DNA from: an uncultured Blautia sp.
GTDB lineage: Bacteria > Bacillota > Clostridia > Lachnospirales > Lachnospiraceae
DNA length: 6,198 bases
Direction of reading: 5' to 3'
NCBI GenBank assembly: GCA_934358405.1
Contig: CAKRKL010000115.1
Location: 1 to 6,198, forward strand
The notes below the pieces were generated by a model, which was not told where the DNA came from, ran no database searches, and saw only the letters and a list, made by a program, of their open reading frames with translations. The position numbers and the translations under genes are program-made. This document shows positions 1 to 6,037 of this stretch, piece after piece. Every line of letters begins with the position of its first letter. The stretch's first letter is position 1.

Positions 1-84
1 TCATCAAAAGCATACTCGTTGAAGTAGGAATGGAACATAGAAGTTTATAACTTTTTATAAGTTTTCAGTAACGGTAAAGCACTG

Positions 85-732
85 ATGTATAAAGCAATTT
101 TATTTGATCTGGACGGAACTCTTACAGATTCCGGTGAAGGAATCACCAAATCTGTACAGTATGCTTTGGAAAAAATCGGGAAGCCGGAGCCGGACCTTCA
201 AAAGCTTCGTATTTTCGTGGGACCGCCCCTTCTGGAGCAGTTTGAAGAATATGCAGGAATTGATGAAGAAACTGCCAAAAAGGCAATTGAATATTACAGA
301 GAACGCTATGCGCCTGTAGGTATCTATGAGAATGAGCTGTATCCCGGTATAGTGGAAATGCTTTCCGGGTTGAAGGAGAAAGGCTACAAGCTTGGGATTG
401 CATCCTCCAAGCCGGAAAATTTCGTAAGGATTGTAGCGGAATATTTCCATATTGATTCTTATTTTGATGAGATCGTGGGAAGTGAGATCAGCGGAGGAAG
501 AACCAATAAGACAGAGGTAATCGAGGAAGCACTGCGCCGCATGGGTCTGTCCGATCACAGAGAGCAGGTGATCATGGTAGGGGATAAGGAGCATGATGTG
601 TATGGCGCAAGAAAAGCAGGACTTGAGTGTATTGCGGTGTCTTATGGCTATGGAACCAAAGAAGAACTGGAAAATGCCCATCCCTATAAGCTTGTAAATT
701 CCACAGAAGAGATTCTGGATTTTTTCGAATAA
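85..732 (+). CDS. HAD-superfamily hydrolase, Gph-like phosphatase
   Basis: This 215-residue protein is a cytosolic haloacid dehalogenase-fold phosphatase of subfamily IA. Motif I is FDLDGT at residues 7-12, with D8 as the expected nucleophile and D10 as the acid/base. Motif II is the serine in GIASSKP (about S107). Motif III is K142 in GGRTNKTEV. Motif IV is MVGDKEHDV, with D167 and D171 as magnesium ligands. Residues 15-80 form the helical C1-type cap. The length is normal for phosphoglycolate phosphatase-like enzymes. The VGDxxHDV form and the GRxxK motif also occur in relatives annotated as 5'-nucleotidases, so the substrate (phosphoglycolate, a nucleotide or a sugar phosphate) is open. 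The ATG at 85 leads directly into motif I, as is usual, but the bases before it contain only a weak Shine-Dalgarno match. The CPBP protease gene follows after 68 bases with no terminator between, so the two may be co-transcribed. Confidence 0.9.
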   Translation: MYKAILFDLDGTLTDSGEGITKSVQYALEKIGKPEPDLQKLRIFVGPPLLEQFEEYAGIDEETAKKAIEYYRERYAPVGIYENELYPGIVEMLSGLKEKGYKLGIASSKPENFVRIVAEYFHIDSYFDEIVGSEISGGRTNKTEVIEEALRRMGLSDHREQVIMVGDKEHDVYGARKAGLECIAVSYGYGTKEELENAHPYKLVNSTEEILDFFE

Positions 733-800
733 GCCCTTGTGACGCACACCTTGCAGAAAGCAATCATCAGATACGCCACAGAAAAAAGCAGAAATTTCCT

Positions 801-1601
801 GTGCTGGCATGGAAATGCCTGTACCCCATAGGAATCCATTTTGCTATTTCTCAGATTTTGTCCTATCTGGGAATGTATCTTCTGGTATGGAGAACAGGGG
901 CAGATATAAATGCTTATTATCAGCAGGCACTTTTGCTTACCGGGCTTACCGGGCTTCTGGCAGCTGCGCCCTGCGTGGGATTATACCGGGGGGATTGCAG
1001 GCGAAGAAACCTGGCCGGGCTTACAGGAGCTCCTCAGAACACAGGGAAAGAGGCTATTATGTTCCTTGTGATAGGAGCATTTCTGGGACAGTACGGAAAT
1101 ATTCTGGTAGGACTTTTTCAGCAGTATTTAAATCCGGAGGTTTATCAGGAAACCCAGTCCCTTATTTCAGAGGGAAAAAGCATCTGGAGTCTGATCTTCT
1201 GGATGGGAATCGTGGCGCCATTTGCGGAAGAAGTTATTTTCCGTTGGCTGGTATTCCTTCGGCTGCGGGATAACATGGGTGTGGTGGCAGCAGCACTTTT
1301 GTCCGGCCTTGCCTTTGGAATTTATCATATGAATCTTTTGCAGGGCGTTTATGCCACCATCATGGGAGTGTTTTTTGCATTGATTCTGGAATGGAGCGGA
1401 AAACTGTTTTCCAGTGTGCTTCTTCATATAGGAGCAAACGTCTGGAGCCTTTTGGTAAGCGATGTGATGGTGTATATGCTGGAGCATACCGGAACGATGT
1501 CTGTTATCACGTTGAATGTGCTTCTTGTTTTTGCAGGAAGCTATGGAATCTGGAGATGCTACAGCAATTATCAGAAAAGAGGCAGTACAAGGCTGCTTTA
1601 G
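801..1601 (+). CDS. CPBP-family intramembrane glutamic protease (Abi/CAAX type)
   Basis: This 266-residue integral membrane protein belongs to the CPBP family (CAAX proteases and bacteriocin-processing enzymes, formerly Abi). All three family motifs are present: the glutamate pair and arginine in AEEVIFR (E143, E144, R148), FGIYHMN (H176, N178), and LLHIGANVW (H209, N213). The active site is therefore probably intact. Hydrophobic segments lie near residues 10-30, 42-60, 85-108, 128-145, 160-175, 182-197, 204-225 and 236-252. Bacterial members cleave peptides in the membrane, with roles in bacteriocin immunity, peptide maturation or envelope control. Nothing here names the substrate. The start is uncertain: the first usable codon is GTG at 801 with no Shine-Dalgarno sequence, and the frame stays open upstream into the HAD gene without an in-frame ATG, GTG or TTG between 733 and 800. 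GTG 801 places the first helix where homologues usually have it. The gene ends 17 bases before a hairpin. Confidence 0.88.
   Translation: MLAWKCLYPIGIHFAISQILSYLGMYLLVWRTGADINAYYQQALLLTGLTGLLAAAPCVGLYRGDCRRRNLAGLTGAPQNTGKEAIMFLVIGAFLGQYGNILVGLFQQYLNPEVYQETQSLISEGKSIWSLIFWMGIVAPFAEEVIFRWLVFLRLRDNMGVVAAALLSGLAFGIYHMNLLQGVYATIMGVFFALILEWSGKLFSSVLLHIGANVWSLLVSDVMVYMLEHTGTMSVITLNVLLVFAGSYGIWRCYSNYQKRGSTRLL
936..956 (+). repeat. 9-bp tandem duplication inside the CPBP gene
   Basis: The unit CTTACCGGG occurs twice in a row (936-944 and 945-953), followed by the first three bases of a third copy. It keeps the reading frame and encodes Leu-Thr-Gly twice (residues 46-51) near the end of the second predicted membrane segment. 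Both copies are identical at every base, including synonymous positions, which suggests a recent slippage duplication. A functional effect is not evident. Confidence 0.6.
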
Positions 1602-1618
1602 AGTGTGTTTGAAATAGC

Positions 1619-1680
1619 AAGACCTTTTTGCAGAAATTCCTCTGTTTGTCAGGAAGCTGTGAGAAGGTCTTTCTTGATTT
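1619..1680 (+). terminator. Probable terminator after the CPBP gene
   Basis: A perfect 8-bp outer stem pairs AAGACCTT (1619-1626) with AAGGTCTT (1664-1671). Inside it GCAG (1630-1633) can pair with CTGT, and TTCCT (1637-1641) with AGGAA (1651-1655), giving one long interrupted hairpin. It is followed by a broken T-rich run (TTCTTGATTTT). It sits 17 bases after the CPBP stop and just before the next promoter, where a terminator is expected. The long interrupted stem and imperfect U-tract make it weaker than the one at 5993. Confidence 0.6.
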
Positions 1681-1705
1681 TATAAATATTTAAGAATTAT
1701 TCATC

Positions 1706-1734
1706 TTGAATATAGGAGGTGCATATGCTATCTT
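1706..1734 (+). promoter_or_regulatory. Predicted sigma-A promoter of the gntR-ABC operon
   Basis: TTGAAT (1706-1711) and TATCTT (1729-1734) are separated by exactly 17 bases, each matching four of six consensus positions. Transcription would begin near 1741, inside the inverted repeat at 1734-1762. A weak -10 whose last base touches the operator is a typical arrangement for a repressed promoter. The boxes are not strong, so this is a prediction, supported mainly by the spacing and by the operator position. Confidence 0.5.
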
Positions 1735-1762
1735 AAGTGTATTAAACGTATTAATACACTTA
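1734..1762. promoter_or_regulatory. Operator: perfect 12-bp inverted repeat, likely GntR (YtrA-type) binding site
   Basis: The arms TAAGTGTATTAA (1734-1745) and TTAATACACTTA (1751-1762) are exact reverse complements around the spacer ACGTA. A nested 10-bp palindrome, GTATTAATAC, lies at 1748-1757. GntR-family dimers bind inverted repeats with GT/AC-containing half sites, and YtrA-type regulators commonly control their own operon. The repeat lies across the predicted start of transcription and ends 3 bases before the AGGAGG ribosome binding site of the regulator gene (1766-1771). Negative autoregulation is therefore the natural reading. Binding by this regulator is inferred. Confidence 0.75.
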
Positions 1763-1781
1763 GAGAGGAGGCAGCCTGATT

Positions 1782-2153
1782 ATGATCGTTTTGGATTACC
1801 AGGACAGAAGACCACTGTACGAACAGGTTGTGGAAAAATTCCGGCATCTGATTCTGAATGGAGGGCTGGAGCCAGGGGAGAAAATGCCCTCTGTCCGGCA
1901 GCTGGCAATGGATCTGTCTATTAATCCCAATACCATACAGCGAGCATATATGCAGCTGGAGCTGGAGGGACTTATCTACCCGGTAAAAGGGAAAGGGAAT
2001 TTTATTGCAGACAGTGAGGATGTAAGGAAGGCCGGTATAAATTCTTATACAAAAGAGCTGAAAGCCCTGATTCAGAAAGGAAAGGCCCTTGGGATAGATG
2101 AAGAGGAGATAATCTACATTATCAGGGAATGCTATAAGGAGGAAATATCATGA
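1782..2153 (+). CDS. GntR-family transcriptional regulator, YtrA subfamily
   Basis: This 123-residue DNA-binding protein has an N-terminal GntR winged helix-turn-helix at about residues 9-75. Diagnostic stretches are PLYEQVVEKFRHLI (11-24), GEKMPSVRQLAMDL (32-45), NPNTIQRAYMQLE (48-60, including the recognition helix) and the wing GLIYPVKGKGNFI. The remaining 45 or so residues form a short helical tail (about 89-121). They are too few for the effector domains of the FadR or HutC subfamilies, which is the hallmark of the YtrA subfamily. The ATG at 1782 is preceded by AGAGGAGG (1764-1771), 10 bases away. The stop overlaps the ATPase start (ATGA), so the two are translationally coupled. It most likely represses its own operon from the inverted repeat just upstream. 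In B. subtilis YtrA controls an ABC transporter induced by cell-wall-active antibiotics. The inducing signal here is unknown, and no ligand pocket is visible. Confidence 0.93.
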   Translation: MIVLDYQDRRPLYEQVVEKFRHLILNGGLEPGEKMPSVRQLAMDLSINPNTIQRAYMQLELEGLIYPVKGKGNFIADSEDVRKAGINSYTKELKALIQKGKALGIDEEEIIYIIRECYKEEIS

Positions 2154-3049
2154 TAGAAGTCAGGGAATGCAGCAAGGCATTTGGCCGGATAAAGGCTGTA
2201 AATAAAGCAACTCTTGACATCGGGGACCGGGAGGTATTCGGTCTTGTGGGAAGCAACGGTGCCGGGAAAAGCACCCTGCTTCGAATGATGGCAGGCATTA
2301 TACGCCCGGATCAGGGGGAAATCCTGATCGATGAGCTGCCGGTATATGAAAATGAGGAAGCGAAGAAGCTGTTTTTTTATATTTCAGATGACAGCTATTT
2401 TCCACCTAATTACACAGCTGCAGATATGGTGCGGTTCTACCGGAATTTTTATCCGGAATTTCGTATGAAGCTTTTTTATGAGCTGATGGATCAGTTCCAT
2501 CTGGAGAAAAACAGAAGAATTTCTTCTTTTTCCAAAGGAATGAAGAAACAGCTGCTTGTAATTATCGGTGTATGCGCAGGGACCAAGTATCTGCTTTGCG
2601 ACGAGACCTTTGACGGGCTTGATCCGGTAATGCGCCAGGCGGTGAAAAGCCTTTTTGCAGCAGAGATCATGAACCGGGAATTTACTCCTGTAATCGCATC
2701 GCATAATCTCAGGGAGCTGGAGGATATCTGTGATCATGTAGGACTTTTGCACAAAGGCGGAATCCTTCTTTCCAAGGATCTGGAGGACATGAAATTCCAC
2801 ATTCACAAGATCCAGTGTGTGCTTGGCGGCAGACAGCAGGAGAAGGAACTGGAAAAGGAGCTTAATGTACTGAAGGTACAGCATCAGGGTTCTCTTCTTA
2901 TGATCACGGCACGGGGAACCAGGTCGGAAATCGTAGAGAAGATCAAGGTGAAAAATCCTCTCTTTATGGAGGTGCTTCCTCTGACCCTGGAGGAAATTTT
3001 TATCAGCGAAACGGAGGTGGCTGGATATGAAATCAAAAATTTATTCTAG
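2150..3049 (+). CDS. ABC transporter ATP-binding protein, YtrB-like
   Basis: This 299-residue cytosolic ATPase would power the permease encoded next. Residues 1-210 are the nucleotide-binding domain: Walker A GSNGAGKST (34-42), a signature helix reading SSFSKGMKKQ (125-134), Walker B KYLLCDE with D151 and catalytic E152, D-loop GLD (156-158) and switch histidine H185 in ASHN. The Q-loop region reads FYISDDSYF (76-84), so acidic residues stand where most ABC ATPases have glutamine. The signature is FSKGM rather than LSGGQ, and the segment after Walker B is DETFDGLD rather than DEPxxGLD. Similar wording occurs in YtrB-type ATPases of Clostridia as I recall them, so these are probably family traits, not decay. 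Residues 215-299 form a charged regulatory-type tail. The start has AAGGAGG (2136-2142), 7 bases upstream, and overlaps the regulator stop by four bases. The end overlaps the permease by 23 bases. ABC-2-type export or extraction is likely, with substrate unknown. Confidence 0.94.
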   Translation: MIEVRECSKAFGRIKAVNKATLDIGDREVFGLVGSNGAGKSTLLRMMAGIIRPDQGEILIDELPVYENEEAKKLFFYISDDSYFPPNYTAADMVRFYRNFYPEFRMKLFYELMDQFHLEKNRRISSFSKGMKKQLLVIIGVCAGTKYLLCDETFDGLDPVMRQAVKSLFAAEIMNREFTPVIASHNLRELEDICDHVGLLHKGGILLSKDLEDMKFHIHKIQCVLGGRQQEKELEKELNVLKVQHQGSLLMITARGTRSEIVEKIKVKNPLFMEVLPLTLEEIFISETEVAGYEIKNLF

Positions 3050-5189
3050 CAGATATATGAAAATTTCACTTAAGGGAATGATCTGGATTCCTGCATTTAT
3101 TACCATCGGTTTTTTGCTGGCATTTCCGGTTACACAGCTGATCATGCTTGGAAACTGGATGGGAATGGAGTATACCACGGAACAGATCAGTCTTCTCTAT
3201 GAAAACCTGTGGCGGGACGAGCTTATGCATACTGGTCTTGTTGTGTCCGGTCTTGCAGCACTGTTTAACGGAGTCAGCCAGTTCTGGTATTTGTACTCAT
3301 CCAGGAAAATTGATTTTTACCACAGCCTTCCTATGAAGCGCTCCAGAATGTTCTGGTACAAAACATTGCAGTCTCTTTTGTACTTTCTGATTCCCTATCT
3401 GGCAATGGAGTTTTTCTCAGTATGCATCGGGGCAATGAGAGGATTTTTCAGTCTGCATCTTATGAAAATGGCATTTGTTATGATGCTGTTTCACTTGCTT
3501 TTGTATTTGCTTTTGTATTTTTCGATTGTACTGGTGATTAGCGTAACCGGCCATTTTATGATGGGAGCATTGCTTTTGGCAGCAGTTGTGGTGTATGGTC
3601 CTGCACTGGGTGTTCTCCTTGAAATTTATGAAGGTGTATTTTATTTTACATATTCAGCAGGAGGCTCTGATACCTTTACAAGGATCCTTATACAGCTTGG
3701 TTCGCCGGTCATGCTGGCGGATACGTTTACCAATAAATATGCACAGGGAAACTTTGGCATTGCGCTGGTGCTGGTTGTTGTTTTCACAGTGCTGTTTGGT
3801 ATTCTTGGATATTTGGCTTATGTTTACAGAAAATCCGAAAGAACCAACCAGGCATTTGTATATAACTGTGTTGGTACGTTGGTGCGTTTCCTCATTGTGA
3901 TTCCAACCGGGCTTGGCGTGGGAATGATTTTCTATGGGCTTCCGACAGACGATTCCAAAATACTGTGGTGGATTTTCGGAATGATCCTTGGTACTGTCCT
4001 GTGTGGCGGAATCGTGGAAAGCATTTATCATATGGATTTCAGGAAATTCTTTTCCCATAAGCTTCAGTTTATTTTAAATGGTGCAGTGGTGGCAATTCTG
4101 GCATGTGTATTCTTTTTTGACCTGACAGGATACGACAGCTATATTCCTTCTTATGAAGAAATCCAGAATATAGCTATAGGAAATTCCTATCTGGAATGGG
4201 AAAGCTACTATAATATAGAAGTAAAAGAGAACAATATTGTAAATTCCCTGGAGGATGACCTGGGAAGGCGCTGTAATATTGGAATCGATCCGCATATTTA
4301 TGCCTGCATGGAAAATATTCTGAAGGAATGTAATGATAGCAATAAAGAGCTTCCTGCAAAGAATTCTGTATGGGATACCTCTGCGTGGGAGGAAGAGGGT
4401 GATGTTCTTGGAATTCGTGTGCTTTACGAATTGAAATCCGGGAAAAAGGTTTACCGTTATTATCCCATGACAAGAGAGAGCTTCAAAGAATTAATAAAGA
4501 CCGGATATGAATATGGCACTGTAAAGGCAGATAAGTATGCCATTCTTCAGTTGGATAACAAATATTCAGACCAGGTGTACGCGACCTTCGCTGACGGAAG
4601 AAGCCTTTATATTTTCCAGGAAAACAAGGCGAAAAGAGAGCAGCTGATAGACGCCTTCCGCCAGGATGTGGAAGAGGCAGCAGCAGATGTGTTTGTTGGG
4701 AAGCCCTGTGCGGTACTTACCATTGAATATCCTGATGTACCGGAAGAAAGCACACTGAACAATATGATGCCGGGAGAAAATACCAGCACACGCTATCTGG
4801 AAGGAAAATATTATGTATTTCCACAGTTTAAACGTACAGTTGAAATTCTGAAGGAAACAGGGTATCCTGTATCTATGGAGGAGGTAAATATTACCTCTGT
4901 GGAAACTGAGTATTATATGAATGAGAAGAAAACAGAATCTTCCTCCGTGATCGCCTACAGGGAGCCAAAGCAGCTGGAAGAACTGAAGCAGGTTCTAAGA
5001 TGCATTGAGCTGGTGCCGATTTGGGAGAAGCCAGAGTATGATAAGTGGACAGATATAAACGTATGGATTGACGATAAGAAGTCAGAGGCCTTGTGGGTGA
5101 TTACATCGGAAACGGTTCCGGAATTTATGAATGAAGACTATCAGCGGGCAATGGCCTTTGAGGTCTTTGAGGAAGATGACGCCAAGTAA
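3027..5189 (+). CDS. ABC transporter permease with large extracytoplasmic C-terminal domain (YtrC/DUF6449-like)
   Basis: This 720-residue membrane protein is the partner of the preceding ATPase. About nine helices can be placed: 18-40, 68-90, 113-137, 148-172, 177-200, 244-268, 282-304, 312-333 and 347-366. The loop SSRKIDFYHSLPMKRSR (91-107) carries the DFYHSLPxKR motif found in YtrC/YtrD-like permeases and is probably the cytosolic coupling region. The basic loops RKSERTNQ (269-276) and DFRKFFSHK (337-345) also come out cytosolic under the positive-inside rule. This leaves residues 367-720 outside the cell. That domain is acidic and mixed alpha/beta, with no signal peptide, cysteine pattern or catalytic motif that I recognise. 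It resembles the domain labelled DUF6449 on clostridial permeases (from memory). ATG 3027 is preceded by GGAGGTGG (3013-3020), 6 bases away, and lies inside the ATPase gene, implying tight coupling. Only one permease gene is present, so a homodimer is inferred. Substrate unknown. Confidence 0.88.
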   Translation: MKSKIYSSRYMKISLKGMIWIPAFITIGFLLAFPVTQLIMLGNWMGMEYTTEQISLLYENLWRDELMHTGLVVSGLAALFNGVSQFWYLYSSRKIDFYHSLPMKRSRMFWYKTLQSLLYFLIPYLAMEFFSVCIGAMRGFFSLHLMKMAFVMMLFHLLLYLLLYFSIVLVISVTGHFMMGALLLAAVVVYGPALGVLLEIYEGVFYFTYSAGGSDTFTRILIQLGSPVMLADTFTNKYAQGNFGIALVLVVVFTVLFGILGYLAYVYRKSERTNQAFVYNCVGTLVRFLIVIPTGLGVGMIFYGLPTDDSKILWWIFGMILGTVLCGGIVESIYHMDFRKFFSHKLQFILNGAVVAILACVFFFDLTGYDSYIPSYEEIQNIAIGNSYLEWESYYNIEVKENNIVNSLEDDLGRRCNIGIDPHIYACMENILKECNDSNKELPAKNSVWDTSAWEEEGDVLGIRVLYELKSGKKVYRYYPMTRESFKELIKTGYEYGTVKADKYAILQLDNKYSDQVYATFADGRSLYIFQENKAKREQLIDAFRQDVEEAAADVFVGKPCAVLTIEYPDVPEESTLNNMMPGENTSTRYLEGKYYVFPQFKRTVEILKETGYPVSMEEVNITSVETEYYMNEKKTESSSVIAYREPKQLEELKQVLRCIELVPIWEKPEYDKWTDINVWIDDKKSEALWVITSETVPEFMNEDYQRAMAFEVFEEDDAK

Positions 5190-5216
5190 GAAGTAACAGA
5201 AGGAGCAGTTGAGAAA

Positions 5217-5978
5217 ATGGGAAAAGCAGTAAGGCTGGATAAATTTCTGGCAGATTCAGGAATAGGGACAAGAGCTGAAGTAAAAAAGCTGATCCAGAAG
5301 GGCATGGTGCAGATAAACGGTGAGAAAGCAAAAAAACCGGAGCAGAAGGTGGATCCGCAGACAGATGCTGTAGAATTTGCAGGAGAACGTCTTGGAGCAA
5401 GGGCAGAATTTGTATATTATCTGCTGCATAAGCCGGCGGGCTATGTAAGTGCCACAGAGGACACCAGGGAAAAAACAGTCCTGGAGCTGGTTCCAAAGGA
5501 TGGCAGAAGAAAGCTTTTCCCGGTAGGTCGTCTTGATAAAGATACCGAGGGACTGCTTCTGATCACAGATGATGGCCTTTTGGCACATCAGCTTCTTTCT
5601 CCAAAGAAGCATGTAGATAAAACCTATTTTGCGGTAACAGAAGGCAAGGTAGTACCGGAGGATATTGAGAAAATCCAGGCAGGCGTAGATATTGGAGATG
5701 AGGAGCTGACCCTTCCCGGCAGGCTGGAAATTTTAAAAACATGGGAAGAAAGCGGTGCGTGGCATTCCGAAATCCTTCTTACGATCCATGAGGGACGTTT
5801 TCACCAGGTGAAGCGTATGATGGAAGCCCTTGGAAAAAATGTGACCTATCTGAAGCGGATTTCCATGGGGCCATTGACCCTGCCAAAGGATCTTCCCAGG
5901 GGAGAAGCGCGTGAACTGACAAAAGCTGAGCTGGAAGCCCTTAAGGGCGGTCATTCCTTTGAAAATCCTTTAAAATAG
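5217..5978 (+). CDS. rsuA: RsuA-family 16S rRNA pseudouridine synthase
   Basis: This 253-residue enzyme isomerises a uridine in ribosomal RNA. RsuA itself modifies position 516 (E. coli numbering) of 16S rRNA during small-subunit assembly. An S4 RNA-binding domain occupies about residues 5-55 (RLDKFLADSG, then KLIQKGMVQING). The catalytic domain follows, with YYLLHKPAGYVSATED (67-82), the active-site motif GRLDKDTEGLL (104-114, nucleophile D107) and EGRFHQVKRMMEALG (192-206). LSPKKHVDKTY and YLKRISMGPL are also typical. The wording fits RsuA better than RluB or RluF, although these paralogues are close and the exact target base is inferred. AAGGAG (5200-5205) precedes the ATG by 11 bases. The gene starts 27 bases after the permease stop with no intervening terminator, so some expression may come from the transporter operon. 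A strong terminator follows. Confidence 0.92.
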   Translation: MGKAVRLDKFLADSGIGTRAEVKKLIQKGMVQINGEKAKKPEQKVDPQTDAVEFAGERLGARAEFVYYLLHKPAGYVSATEDTREKTVLELVPKDGRRKLFPVGRLDKDTEGLLLITDDGLLAHQLLSPKKHVDKTYFAVTEGKVVPEDIEKIQAGVDIGDEELTLPGRLEILKTWEESGAWHSEILLTIHEGRFHQVKRMMEALGKNVTYLKRISMGPLTLPKDLPRGEARELTKAELEALKGGHSFENPLK

Positions 5979-5992
5979 CGGAAAAAATTGCA

Positions 5993-6018
5993 AAAACCCT
6001 CTTTACACAGAGGGTTTT
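5993..6018. terminator. Rho-independent terminator after rsuA
   Basis: AAAACCCTCT (5993-6002) and AGAGGGTTTT (6009-6018) form a perfect 10-bp stem with a six-base loop (TTACAC). The A-run before and T-run after give U-tracts in both directions, so it could work on either strand. It lies 14 bases after the rsuA stop. The -35 box of the next promoter overlaps the loop. Confidence 0.88.
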
Positions 6019-6031
6019 GTCATGTTATAAT
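6002..6031 (+). promoter_or_regulatory. Predicted strong sigma-A promoter of rpsB
   Basis: A perfect -10 TATAAT (6026-6031) is preceded by TG one base away (TGTTATAAT), forming an extended -10. TTTACA (6002-6007) matches five of six -35 positions at an 18-base spacing. Transcription would begin near 6038. A near-consensus promoter suits a ribosomal protein operon. The -35 box sits in the loop and edge of the upstream terminator hairpin. Confidence 0.82.
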
Positions 6032-6037
6032 GCAAAA

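Noticed and set aside
3..50. Open frame from the window edge ending in TAA at 48-50 (15 codons, IKSILVEVGMEHRSL), possibly the 3' end of an upstream gene.
   Set aside because: Too short to identify; a 15-codon open run is common by chance. The AT-rich bases 41-64 after it show only weak promoter-like TATAAC/TATAAG boxes without a well-spaced -35.
100..810. 236-residue minus-strand open frame opposite the HAD gene.
   Set aside because: The plus-strand frame has all four HAD motifs; the reverse frame has none and is rich in Cys, Phe and Ile, as antisense frames often are.
801..1601. Reading the CPBP protein as part of a bacteriocin immunity or abortive infection locus.
   Set aside because: No bacteriocin precursor, leader peptide or export gene is present nearby; the family is widespread and its role cannot be set from the motifs alone.
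1706..1924. 72-residue open frame starting at TTG 1706 and running across the operator into the GntR gene.
   Set aside because: It is in a different frame from the GntR gene, its residues past 1782 are a shadow of the real gene, and the predicted protein has no recognisable character.
2384..2884. 166-residue minus-strand open frame opposite the ATPase gene.
   Set aside because: It lies entirely opposite a gene with clear Walker and signature motifs, and lacks a ribosome site or known domain.
1782..5189. Idea that the GntR-ATPase-permease set is a new defence or mobile system.
   Set aside because: The order, overlaps and motifs match the known YtrA/YtrB-type regulated transporters of Firmicutes, and there are no integrase, transposase, terminal repeats or shift in base composition nearby.
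5125..5496. Leucine- and proline-rich minus-strand frame opposite the permease end and rsuA start.
   Set aside because: The low-complexity Leu/Pro content mirrors purine-rich coding sequence on the other strand; no supporting signal.
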